DNA from: an uncultured Eubacteriales bacterium
GTDB lineage: Bacteria; Bacillota; Clostridia; Oscillospirales; Acutalibacteraceae
DNA: 44,234 nucleotides
Reading direction: 5' to 3'
Assembly: GCA_934454125.1 (NCBI GenBank)
Contig: CAKSFA010000010.1
Location: 1 to 44,234 of the forward strand
The notes under the pieces were generated by a model. It was not told where the DNA came from. It saw only the letters and a program-made list of their open reading frames with translations, and did no database searches. A program made the translations under genes and the position numbers. Position 1 is the first letter of the stretch, and each line of letters starts with the position of its first letter. Positions 9,431-16,554 of the stretch are shown piece after piece.

Positions 9431-9718
9431 AAAAAAGCCCATCGTGCCTGTTTTGCAACAGGGACGATAGACTCGTGGTGCCACCCAAATTCAAAGCGTA
9501 AAACGCTTCCTTTTTTCAGATACGCAGCAAAATTGCCTGAATATCCCCCCCTTTAACGCAGGGGCTACGGCAATGACTACACAGGTTTATCTTTTCATCA
9601 CGCTTCTCACAAATCCATTCACGCACAGCGTGTGTGCCGACTTTTCACCACCTGTCGACTCTCTGCAACACCGTGTTATGCGTTACTTACTTTTGCTCTA
9701 CGAATTTCATATATCCTA
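9431..9718 (-). promoter_or_regulatory. tryptophan-specific T-box leader of the trp operon
   Basis: The minus-strand leader of trpE has the T-box plan. Stem I includes an AGAGA-type start. A specifier loop reads GTGAA-UGG-A, with specifier codon UGG (Trp) at 9617-9615. The T-box sequence GGGTGGCACCACG lies at 9486-9474. An intrinsic terminator follows: an 11-bp stem, 9468-9458 with 9451-9441, with one mismatch, then GGGC and six T residues. Uncharged tRNA-Trp should pair with the specifier and the T-box bulge and favour the antiterminator, so the operon is read when tryptophan is short. The leader ends about 40 bases before trpE. Confidence 0.93.
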
Positions 9719-9724
9719 TTTTTT

Positions 9725-9752
9725 ATTTTACATTTTTTTCCGCACTTGTCAA
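9725..9752 (-). promoter_or_regulatory. sigma-A promoter of the trp operon
   Basis: TTGACA at 9752-9747 and TAAAAT at 9730-9725 are 16 bases apart on the minus strand. They place the start of transcription near 9718, just upstream of T-box stem I. Confidence 0.8.
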
Positions 9753-9781
9753 TATAAAAATTCATATTTTTTCAAATCGCA

Positions 9782-9810
9782 TTTACACCTGCATTGTATC
9801 GTGCTACAAT
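9782..9810 (+). promoter_or_regulatory. sigma-A promoter of the GNAT gene
   Basis: TTTACA at 9782-9787 and TACAAT at 9805-9810 have a 17-base spacer. They lie about 33 bases before the GNAT start codon. Confidence 0.72.
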
Positions 9811-9843
9811 AGTGGGCAAATAAAATTACAAATGGAGGATGGC

Positions 9844-10350
9844 ATGCAGGAGTTACAGTTTGAACAAGCAAGTGCAGCGCAGATGGATGAGGTTGTTGCA
9901 TTATTCCAGGATGCTATTGCTGTGATGGACGAAAACGGTATTCCACAATGGGATGAGATATATCCTGCTCGCAGCGATTTAGAGGAAGATCTTGCGCGGA
10001 ACACATTATATGTTGGCCTCCTTGACGGCAAGATTGTGGTTGCGTATGTGCTCAATCAGGAGTATGATGAGCAGTATCAAAACGGTTGCTGGCAATATCC
10101 TGATAAGCCATTTTATGTGTTGCACCGTTTGTGTGTCAGTCCGTATGTGCAGAGGCAGGGACTTGGTAGCAGAACGATTGCGCATATTGAACAGCAGGCA
10201 AGAGTACTGGGGGCATACACGCTTCGCTTGGATGCCTTTACGCAAAATCCACATGCAGTTGCCATGTATCACAAATTTGGGTATCAAACTGTTGGCTTTG
10301 CAGATTTTCGTAAAGGTGAGTTTTATTTGATGGAGAAAAAACTATCTTAA
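9844..10350 (+). CDS. GNAT family N-acetyltransferase
   Basis: A 168-residue GCN5-related acetyltransferase that would move an acetyl group from acetyl-CoA to an amine. The acetyl-CoA-binding motif A is clear: LHRLCVSPYVQRQGLGS, with QRQGLG as the pyrophosphate loop. The MYHKFGY segment near the end is typical of the fold. The substrate cannot be predicted. The start at 9844 follows a GGAGG site at 9834-9838. Longer readings run into the promoter and are rejected. It stands alone, between the divergent trp promoter and a terminator shared with hcp. Confidence 0.88.
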   Translation: MQELQFEQASAAQMDEVVALFQDAIAVMDENGIPQWDEIYPARSDLEEDLARNTLYVGLLDGKIVVAYVLNQEYDEQYQNGCWQYPDKPFYVLHRLCVSPYVQRQGLGSRTIAHIEQQARVLGAYTLRLDAFTQNPHAVAMYHKFGYQTVGFADFRKGEFYLMEKKLS

Positions 10351-10352
10351 TG

Positions 10353-10382
10353 AAAAAACAGCTGCTTTAGCGGCTGTTTTTT
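10353..10382. terminator. bidirectional terminator between the GNAT gene and hcp
   Basis: A 13-bp stem with one G-T pair (10353-10365 with 10370-10382) and a TTTA loop. A-run and T-run arms let it work for both converging genes. Confidence 0.85.
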
Positions 10383-10425
10383 CGTGCATTTGATGCAATT
10401 TATGCGAATTTTCTCGTAAACTGTT

Positions 10426-12018
10426 TTATGCTTTGACCAAAATTTGGTTCAAATCCTCTTGGGCAGTGGAAATGGGATGAATCTGATAATTTTCCACCAA
10501 AAATGCTAGTACATTCGGAGAAAGGAAAGCCGGCAAAGTGGGACCAAGATAAATATTTTTCATTCCCAGATGTAGCAAGCTGAGCAATACGCAGACTGCT
10601 TTTTGCTCATACCAGGAGAGAATGAGAGAAAGTGGCAGGTCGTTAATTTCACACTCAAATGCCTCAGCAAGTGCCATTGCAACACGAATTGCACCATAAG
10701 CATCGTTGCATTGCCCCATATCTAAAATACGCGGCAAACCGCCGATTTCTCCCAGATTTAAATCGTTAAAACGATATTTTCCGCAGGCAAGTGTTAGGAT
10801 CATGCTTTTTTCAGGTGCCTGTTCTACAAATTCAGTGTAGTAATTACGGCCGGTGCGTGCGCCGTCACAGCCACCCACAAGGAAGAAATGCTCGATCGAA
10901 CCATTTTTCACAGCATCTACTACTTTGTCAGCAACCGATAAAATCGTATTCCAACCGTACCCGGTTGTTACGGTATCACCCCCGTTGATACCTGTCATAT
11001 GTTTTCTCTCGGGATAACCGCCTAATTCCAGGGCTTTTTCGATTACCGGTGTAAAATCCTTAGCACTATCAATGTGTACCATTTCAGGATAAGCAACAAC
11101 AGAAGTTGTAAAAATACGGTCAGCATAATTTTCTTTGACAGGCATGATGCAGTTTGTAGTAAATAGCACCGGTGCTGGCAGATTCAAAAACTCCTTTTGC
11201 TGGTTTTGCCAGGCTGTGCCAAAATTACCTTTTAAATGAGAATACGCTTTTAGTTTGGGATATGCGTGGCAGGGGAGCATTTCACCATGAGTATAAATAT
11301 TGATACCTTTATCTTTGGTTTGCTCCAGCAGAAGTGCCAGATCATGCAGATCATGGCCGGAAACAACGATAAACGGTCCTGGTTCGATTGAAAGCGGCAC
11401 GTTTGTAGGCACAGGGTTACCGTAAGTTTCGCGGTTTGCGCGATCCAGCAGTTCCATACAGATCAGGTTGACTTCTCCAGTCTCCATTACTAGCGGCAGT
11501 AATTCATCCATATTCAAATCAAGACTAATGGCACGCAGACCTTTCAGCAAAAATGCATTGACTCGACTGTTAGTATAGCCTAAGATCATTGCATGGTATG
11601 CATAGGAGGACATTCCGCGGATTCCGAATAAAATCAGCGATTTTAGTGAACGGATATCTTCATTTTCTTCCCAGAGTTCCTCCAAATCAATTTCAACGAG
11701 CTGTTCGTGCGCACAGTTGCAACCGCATTGAGGGATAAATGACAGAGCTGTGGTACGCGTTTTGTCAATTTGTCTTTGCACCTGGTCATTGTCAAAGCTG
11801 ACATTGGTAACTGTAATGAACAGGCCTTCTAATATCAAACTATAAATTTCCTGAGTTACCTGATTCTCTTTTCCTTTTGTGGCAAGGGCCAGTTGTATCA
11901 AAGCGCTGGTTAATTCATCTTGCAATTGTGCCGTATCCGGTTGCTTGCCGCAGACACCTACTTTTGTGCAGCCATTACAACCGACGGTTTGCTCACATTG
12001 AAAACAAAACATAGACAT
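10426..12018 (-). CDS. hcp: hydroxylamine reductase / hybrid cluster protein
   Basis: Hcp carries a cubane iron-sulfur cluster and a hybrid Fe-S-O cluster. It reduces hydroxylamine and is linked to nitric oxide detoxification in anaerobes. The 530-residue protein opens MSMFCFQCEQT, with the first-cluster cysteines at 5, 8, 17 and 23 (CxxC-x8-C-x5-C, the strict-anaerobe spacing) and an extra Cys14. I prefer the ATG at 12018 because the AAAGGAG site is 11 bases away and homologues start MSMFC. The ATG at 12027 lies only 2 bases from that site. It is divergent from a Crp/Fnr-type regulator, a common arrangement for hcp, with a palindrome between them. Confidence 0.95.
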   Translation of the reverse strand: MSMFCFQCEQTVGCNGCTKVGVCGKQPDTAQLQDELTSALIQLALATKGKENQVTQEIYSLILEGLFITVTNVSFDNDQVQRQIDKTRTTALSFIPQCGCNCAHEQLVEIDLEELWEENEDIRSLKSLILFGIRGMSSYAYHAMILGYTNSRVNAFLLKGLRAISLDLNMDELLPLVMETGEVNLICMELLDRANRETYGNPVPTNVPLSIEPGPFIVVSGHDLHDLALLLEQTKDKGINIYTHGEMLPCHAYPKLKAYSHLKGNFGTAWQNQQKEFLNLPAPVLFTTNCIMPVKENYADRIFTTSVVAYPEMVHIDSAKDFTPVIEKALELGGYPERKHMTGINGGDTVTTGYGWNTILSVADKVVDAVKNGSIEHFFLVGGCDGARTGRNYYTEFVEQAPEKSMILTLACGKYRFNDLNLGEIGGLPRILDMGQCNDAYGAIRVAMALAEAFECEINDLPLSLILSWYEQKAVCVLLSLLHLGMKNIYLGPTLPAFLSPNVLAFLVENYQIHPISTAQEDLNQILVKA

Positions 12019-12059
12019 ATTGTTCATTTCTCCTTTTTTGGTAATAATCCAGGTGTTTT

Positions 12060-12088
12060 TTGACTTTCTATTTACATTGTACTATACT
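12060..12088 (+). promoter_or_regulatory. sigma-A promoter of the Crp/Fnr-type gene
   Basis: TTGACT at 12060-12065 and TATACT at 12083-12088 have a 17-base spacer. Transcription should start near 12095, which puts the palindrome at 12103-12118 inside the early transcribed region and suggests autorepression. Confidence 0.65.
12076..12086 (-). promoter_or_regulatory. probable -10 element(s) of the hcp promoter
   Basis: On the minus strand TACAAT (12081-12076) and the overlapping TATAGT (12086-12081) are both good -10 hexamers. No -35 consensus is seen, as expected for an activator-dependent promoter. With TACAAT as the -10, transcription starts near 12069. Confidence 0.5.
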
Positions 12089-12102
12089 AAAATCTACAAA
12101 TC

Positions 12103-12118
12103 TGTTGCAATTGCAACA
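12103..12118. promoter_or_regulatory. perfect 16-bp palindrome, candidate Crp/Fnr-family operator
   Basis: TGTTGCAATTGCAACA is a perfect inverted repeat between hcp and its presumed regulator. Its centre (12110.5) is 41.5 bp upstream of the hcp start predicted from TACAAT, the class II activation position of the Crp/Fnr family. It also lies just downstream of the predicted start of the regulator gene. Confidence 0.65.
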
Positions 12119-12132
12119 TAAGAGGTGTTTTT

Positions 12133-12792
12133 TTGCAGAGTTATTATCCGATTTTAAAATATGTATCATTGTTTGAAGCGATTACAGAGCAAGAATTCCC
12201 AGCTATGCTGCGTTGTCTGGCAGCAAAAATAATGCATTACCAGAAAGGCAGTTTTCCGCTATTGGCTGGTGATACAGTAACGATGGTGGGCATTTTATTG
12301 CATGGGCAGGCGCATGTAATCCGTGAAGATATGAATGGCAATCAGGTGATTATCACAGAACTGCAGCAGTGTGATCTATTTGCCGAAACCTTTGCTTGTA
12401 TGCAGGTGCAGCGTTGCCCGGTTACAGTGCAGGCAATGACTGATTGTGAGGTTATGTGGATTGATTATCGCCGTGCTATTACCCAGTGCGCCACCGCGTG
12501 TGACTATCATACCCGCTTGATTGCTAATATGTTGCGGCTGATTGCGCAGAAAAATCTACGCTTGAATCATCGTCTTGAGGTACTCTCAAAACGCTCGATC
12601 CGGGAACGTCTGCTGGCGTATTTTGAGCAACAGGTGGAGCGTACCGGCAACCGTAGTTTTACGATTCCGTTTGACCGCAATCGCCTTGCAGATTATCTTT
12701 GTGCAGATCGCAGCGCAATGTCTCGTGAGCTTGGAAATATGCGGGATGAAGGTTTGCTGATATTTGAAAAAAACCATTTTACTTTACAGTGA
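12133..12792 (+). CDS. Crp/Fnr-family transcriptional regulator, probable regulator of hcp
   Basis: A 219-residue regulator with an N-terminal cyclic-nucleotide-binding-like beta roll (about residues 10-120), a long dimerisation helix (about 125-155) and a C-terminal winged helix. The recognition segment is NRLADYLCADRSAMSRELGNM. The N-terminal iron-sulfur cysteine set of FNR is not seen, so a haem or another ligand, as in HcpR-type regulators, is possible but not shown. It starts at a TTG preceded by AAGAGGTG. It is divergent from hcp and probably activates it while limiting its own expression through the palindrome at 12103-12118. Confidence 0.88.
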   Translation: MQSYYPILKYVSLFEAITEQEFPAMLRCLAAKIMHYQKGSFPLLAGDTVTMVGILLHGQAHVIREDMNGNQVIITELQQCDLFAETFACMQVQRCPVTVQAMTDCEVMWIDYRRAITQCATACDYHTRLIANMLRLIAQKNLRLNHRLEVLSKRSIRERLLAYFEQQVERTGNRSFTIPFDRNRLADYLCADRSAMSRELGNMRDEGLLIFEKNHFTLQ

Positions 12793-12888
12793 TAGAATAG
12801 AATATCCCACCGATTTGGTATTTTTTCACAAATGAGTATTGTAATTTTTAATAAGTACGATTAAAAACAGAAAAAATTTATGATTCTC

Positions 12889-12917
12889 TTGCGTTTTTTT
12901 AATGTTTTTTGTAAAAT
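12889..12917 (+). promoter_or_regulatory. possible promoter of the first PI-PLC gene
   Basis: TTGCGT at 12889-12894 and TAAAAT at 12912-12917 have a 17-base spacer. The corresponding place upstream of the second PI-PLC gene also carries a 17-spaced pair, so the position is conserved. If real, the leader is about 315 bases long. Confidence 0.45.
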
Positions 12918-13239
12918 AAATGTAAAGAAAATAAAAACCAATGTCTACTGCCTTGCGTTATGAGAATTGTGTTCTTACAAAGAAAATGATATTTTTAGAA
13001 AATTTTGCAAGGCTGTACCATAGAAGTATTGTGGTATTCCACGATTATGATATCTTTTGGTAAAATTCTTGCGTTTTGAGATTTTGCCCGAATCAGCGTG
13101 AAATTTTTCTAAGGTGTCTATTTCAGTGATTCAGAGTCTGCAATACTTCTGTGATTTCAGTAAAGATTTCGCAGGCTTTTTGTTTTCTTTATTTTTAGAA
13201 AAAGTACGACATTGAAACAACGTGAAAAAGGAGAAAAAT
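12918..13239 (+). promoter_or_regulatory. long conserved leader upstream of the first PI-PLC gene
   Basis: This stretch has no gene but shares blocks with the DNA upstream of the second PI-PLC gene: an AAAACCAAT element near 12936, GCCTTGC near 12951 paired with GCAAGGC near 13009 (a 7-bp inverted repeat), CCATAGAAGTATTG at 13018-13031 and TTTTGCCCGA near 13083. AGAAGTATTG (13022-13031) recurs inverted as CAATACTTCT at 13141-13150. Conservation of both arms suggests a structured leader RNA or operators. I recognise no known riboswitch. Confidence 0.5.
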
Positions 13240-14268
13240 ATGAAAAAGAAACTGATTTCTATTTTTGCAGTTGTGTTTGCACTGGCAGTATTTGCTGGTA
13301 GCGTTTCTGCACACTGGGACAGCGCTTATTGGAATGAGACATCTCGCACTCAGTATAGAGCTGGTTGGATGAACCGTTTGAATGACAATAAAAAGCTATC
13401 TGAATTGTCGATTCCGGGCACGCATGATACAATGGCTTTCAATAGCAACTTAGTTCATAGCGTTCGCACTCAAGCGATGAATTTGCGCACTCAGCTTGAT
13501 AGTGGTATTCGTGTATTAGATATTCGTGTAAAATACGAAAGCAGCACCTATCTGAGCATCTACCACGGCATTGTATATCTAGGCTACAGCCTTGAAGATG
13601 TGCTGCAAACTGTGCAGAGCTTTTTGCAGGCGAACCCCACAGAGTTTGTTCTGCTTCGTGTAAAGCAGGAGAACTCTAGTGCAAGCGATGCACAGATGAA
13701 AGTGGCTTTTGATTCTTATTATAACAGGTACAAAGATATGTTCTATCAGGGTTCTGACAACAACCCGACTGTAAAAGATCTTAGAAATAAAGCGGTATTG
13801 CTTTCCGACGTTGCTTCCTTGCATCAGTATGGTATTCCGTACAACAACCTGGATAAACAAGATAGCTATCATCTCAACAGCAACTGGGATTTATACTCCA
13901 AATGGGAGAAGGTTAGAGCCCAATTTAACAAATCAAATGATAACCGTACAAATAGCACAATCTATATGAATTACCTGTCTGGCTCTGGTGGCAGCATGCC
14001 TTACTTTGTAGCAAGTGGACACAGCTCTCCGGGAACCGGCGCTGACCGCCTGGCGACAGCGCTCACAGAGCCTGGTTTTGCTGGTTGGTATCCAGATTTT
14101 CCACGTGTGAACTGGTTCCTGTGCTTTGCAACGATTGCTTTTGAGGGTACGAATACGTTGACTGCAAACCTTTTAAATAACAGTCAAACCAAATGCGCAG
14201 GTATTGTGATGGCAGACTTCCCGGGTGAGCGCCTAATCAATGCGGTTATTGCTTGCAACGATAGATAA
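13240..14268 (+). CDS. secreted phosphatidylinositol-specific phospholipase C
   Basis: A 342-residue exported protein with a PI-PLC X domain, expected to cleave phosphatidylinositol or GPI anchors outside the cell. The signal peptide (MKKK, hydrophobic core, cut after VSA at about residue 24) is clear. The catalytic residues match the Bacillus cereus enzyme: His62-Asp63 in SIPGTHDT (His32-Asp33 there), the arginine in LDIRV (Arg69), His109 in YHGIVYLG (His82) and the late aspartate in MADFPG (Asp274). The ATG at 13240 follows AAAAAGGAG; the GTG at 13222 lies upstream of that site and is not used. It has a tandem paralogue 520 bp downstream and a strong terminator after it. No membrane anchor is seen. 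Confidence 0.92.
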   Translation: MKKKLISIFAVVFALAVFAGSVSAHWDSAYWNETSRTQYRAGWMNRLNDNKKLSELSIPGTHDTMAFNSNLVHSVRTQAMNLRTQLDSGIRVLDIRVKYESSTYLSIYHGIVYLGYSLEDVLQTVQSFLQANPTEFVLLRVKQENSSASDAQMKVAFDSYYNRYKDMFYQGSDNNPTVKDLRNKAVLLSDVASLHQYGIPYNNLDKQDSYHLNSNWDLYSKWEKVRAQFNKSNDNRTNSTIYMNYLSGSGGSMPYFVASGHSSPGTGADRLATALTEPGFAGWYPDFPRVNWFLCFATIAFEGTNTLTANLLNNSQTKCAGIVMADFPGERLINAVIACNDR

Positions 14269-14299
14269 TTTCTCTGTCAACATTGCAATAACATAAAAG

Positions 14300-14338
14300 A
14301 TTCCCTGTATCAGCTTGTTCTGATATGGGGAATTTTTT
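14300..14338 (+). terminator. intrinsic terminator after the first PI-PLC gene
   Basis: A 14-bp stem with two G-T pairs (14300-14313 with 14320-14333), a 6-base loop and a T-run. Confidence 0.88.
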
Positions 14339-14461
14339 GTGTGTATTTCTTTGAAGAAATCAGAAAAATATACAATACTAGACAGGTTTGGTTTTTTTGC
14401 ACAAATTCAGGTGGTTGTTTTTATAAAGTAAAATCAAAAACAGAAAAAATTTACAATTTGC

Positions 14462-14490
14462 TTGATTTATGTCTAAAATATCTATAAAAT
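14462..14490 (+). promoter_or_regulatory. possible promoter of the second PI-PLC-like gene
   Basis: TTGATT at 14462-14467 and TAAAAT at 14485-14490 have a 17-base spacer, in the place equivalent to the candidate promoter of the first copy. Predicted leader of about 290 bases. Confidence 0.5.
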
Positions 14491-14788
14491 AGAACATGAA
14501 GAAAATGAAAACCAATATCTACCGCCTTGCTTCGCTATTTTATGAGAAAATTTTTGCAAGGCCATGCCATAGAAGTATTGCAGTGCTTCTGTGACAGACA
14601 GAGCTTTTTACAAAGATTTTTCACCGGTTTTTGCCCGAGCCGATTCGTAAGATTCGTAGGGGTTCTGTTTTTGTGATGGAATTATCTGTGTGCTTTTGTG
14701 ATTTGGAAGATATGGCAGAATCTTTATTTTCTTTCACAGCACCTTCCTAAAAGATCATTCAAAACAAAACATGAAAAAGGAGCAAAAC
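14491..14788 (+). promoter_or_regulatory. long conserved leader upstream of the second PI-PLC-like gene
   Basis: It holds the same blocks as the first leader: AAAACCAAT near 14509, GCCTTGC near 14524 paired with GCAAGGC near 14556, CCATAGAAGTATTG at 14567-14580 and TTTTTGCCCGA near 14630. Here AGAAGTATTG continues into CAGTGCTTCT (14571-14590), an imperfect 20-bp palindrome. The duplication therefore covered the regulatory DNA as well as the gene. No known riboswitch is recognised. Confidence 0.5.
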
Positions 14789-15820
14789 ATGAAAAAGAAA
14801 TTAATCTCTATTTTTGCAGTTGTGTTTGCGCTGACTGTATTTACCGGTAGTGTTTCTGCACACTGGGACAATGCTTACTGGAACGAAACAGACAGAGCAC
14901 AGTGCAGAACAGGCTGGCTGAACAGTGTAAGCAATGACAGAAAATTGTCTGAAGTATCTTTGCCGGGCACACAGGTTTCTATGGCTTATAACAGTAATCT
15001 GGTGCATGGCGTACGCACACAGGCTATGAATTTGTTTCATCAGCTTCAGAGTGGTGTTCGTGTATTTGATATTCGCTTGAAACATGAAGCTGGCTACAAA
15101 CTGCTTTGCTACAATGGTCCTGTTTACTTGGGTTATGATCTGAGAGATGTATTCGATGAACTCAATCAATTTTTGTATGATAATCCGACAGAGTTTGTAG
15201 TGCTGCGTTTGGAGCAGGAACATTCGAATTCAAGTGATGAAGACTTTGCACAAGCTTTCAGAAAGTACCACTATCCAACCTACCAACAAAGAATTTATAA
15301 TGGCGGCAAACAGAACCCGACTGTAGGCGAGTTGAGAGGAAAAATTTTGCTTACCTCTAGCAATAAGGGGATTGCTCAGTATGGTGTTTCTTATCAGTCG
15401 ATCAACAAGCAAGATAGCAACTACTTGGGCAGCAACTGGGATCTATATTCCAAATGGGAGAAAATAAAAAATCAGTTTACCAATTCTAATAATGGTCGCA
15501 ACAGTGGTACAACCTACATGAACTACATCACTGGTTATGGCGGTGCGATGCCTTACTTTGTAGCTAGTGGCCACAGTTCACCAGGTACGGGCGCTGCCCG
15601 TTTGGCTACAGGATTGACTGAGCCTGGTTTCCATAATTACTATCCTGATTTTCCGCGTGTAAACTGGTTCTTGTGCTTTGCAACGATTGCGTATGAAGGT
15701 ACAAATACCTTGACTGCAAACTATTTGAATAATAATAAAATTCAGAATGCTGGCATGGTTATGGCGGACTTCCCAGGTGAGCGTTTGATTAATGCAATCA
15801 TTGCATGTAACAGCAGATAA
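14789..15820 (+). CDS. secreted PI-PLC-like protein with catalytic residues lost
   Basis: A 343-residue paralogue of the upstream PI-PLC, with the same signal peptide, length and end (MADFPGERLINA). The catalytic positions differ. His62-Asp63 has become Gln62-Val63 (SLPGTQVSMA), and His109 has become Asn109 (CYNGPVYLG). The arginine of FDIRL and the late aspartate remain. Loss of both acid-base histidines should abolish PI cleavage, yet the frame is intact and the scaffold is kept, which suggests a selected non-catalytic role such as binding inositol lipid or glycan. It has its own AAAGGAG site before the ATG at 14789, its own leader and its own terminator. The family is certain; the inactivity is inferred from the residues. 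Confidence 0.9.
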   Translation: MKKKLISIFAVVFALTVFTGSVSAHWDNAYWNETDRAQCRTGWLNSVSNDRKLSEVSLPGTQVSMAYNSNLVHGVRTQAMNLFHQLQSGVRVFDIRLKHEAGYKLLCYNGPVYLGYDLRDVFDELNQFLYDNPTEFVVLRLEQEHSNSSDEDFAQAFRKYHYPTYQQRIYNGGKQNPTVGELRGKILLTSSNKGIAQYGVSYQSINKQDSNYLGSNWDLYSKWEKIKNQFTNSNNGRNSGTTYMNYITGYGGAMPYFVASGHSSPGTGAARLATGLTEPGFHNYYPDFPRVNWFLCFATIAYEGTNTLTANYLNNNKIQNAGMVMADFPGERLINAIIACNSR

Positions 15821-15888
15821 GCTGAATTAATAAGATAATTGATGATTCAAACGCACTACTTTTGCGGTTATCATTGAATATAAAATTG

Positions 15889-15924
15889 CCCGTATCAGGT
15901 GATCTGATGCGGGTGATTTTTTTT
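15889..15924 (+). terminator. intrinsic terminator after the second PI-PLC-like gene
   Basis: A 10-bp stem with one G-T pair (15889-15898 with 15904-15913), a GTGAT loop and a run of eight T residues. Confidence 0.88.
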
Positions 15925-16476
15925 ATGGTGATGCAAATGATTTGAAGTAGCGCTGAGGCATTATTCATAAATTAGAGATGGTTTATTCATCAATTATTCA
16001 CCGAGAAGCGACCACAAAACTCTCTTTTGTGACATGAAACGACCATAAACTACTGTTGTTCACAGAAATGTAATAAAAGGGAGCGGGAAAGGGTTAAATA
16101 TTTTTGAAATGGAGGAAGGGAATGGAGAGGTGGGGAAATACCCTAAATTGGAAATAGTTACTATAGGGTATGATGCGAGAGATTTTGGTGGTGTTTTGCT
16201 TGAAGATGAACAAAATTTTGACAGGTGACTTTGGGAGCACTTGGTGTGAAAATTTGTGTGTGGGTGTTTCGATCTAGATTTTGGTGGGGAGTATGCAGTT
16301 ATATTTGTGTTTGAAATTGGAGAGAGACTTGGTGGAATGGTGAGGGAATCGCGTTTTTTGGGTACGGGTGGGATTGCTGGATTGTGGTGTTTGCAAATGT
16401 ATTTTTTGTTGGTGGATATTTGTGTGCAGAAATGGAGGGATTTTGTGGAATATGGGCGTTAATCTGGTGAGATTGG
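15925..16476. other. non-coding stretch with G-skew and small inverted repeats
   Basis: No convincing gene. A 7-bp hairpin, CACAAAA/TTTTGTG, lies at 16013-16031, next to two similar words (GCGACCACAAAACT near 16008 and ACGACCATAAACT near 16040). A TACCCTA/TAGGGTA inverted repeat lies near 16139-16171. From about 16080 the plus strand is strikingly G-rich and C-poor: 25 G against 1 C in 16081-16140. Open frames here lack ribosome sites. Confidence 0.6.
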
Positions 16477-16505
16477 TTGACATATTATATTAATTTTATT
16501 AAAAT
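16477..16505 (+). promoter_or_regulatory. sigma-A promoter of the M60 gene
   Basis: TTGACA at 16477-16482 and TAAAAT at 16500-16505 have a 17-base spacer. Transcription from about 16512 rules out start codons upstream of 16555. Confidence 0.82.
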
Positions 16506-16554
16506 GATACTAAAAAAGATATTATTGTACATAAGGAATCAACGGAGAAACGTG

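Noticed and set aside
9392..9484. N-terminal extension of trpE
   Set aside because: It lies in the T-box terminator and downstream leader. The ATG at 9391 has a good ribosome site and gives the usual protein length.
16109..16228. 39-codon frame with a plausible amino-acid mix
   Set aside because: No ribosome site and no recognisable similarity, and it lies in strongly skewed non-coding DNA. It could be a gene relic, but I cannot support it.
16256..16462. 68-codon plus-strand frame before the M60 gene
   Set aside because: No ribosome site or promoter, and composition matches the surrounding G-rich spacer.
12793..16476. Second copy of the tRNA-Val 3' end as an attachment site bounding an island
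   Set aside because: I looked for the tRNA 3' sequence (GGTTCGAGCC to CCA) to the left of the M60 gene and found no copy, and there is no integrase in the window.
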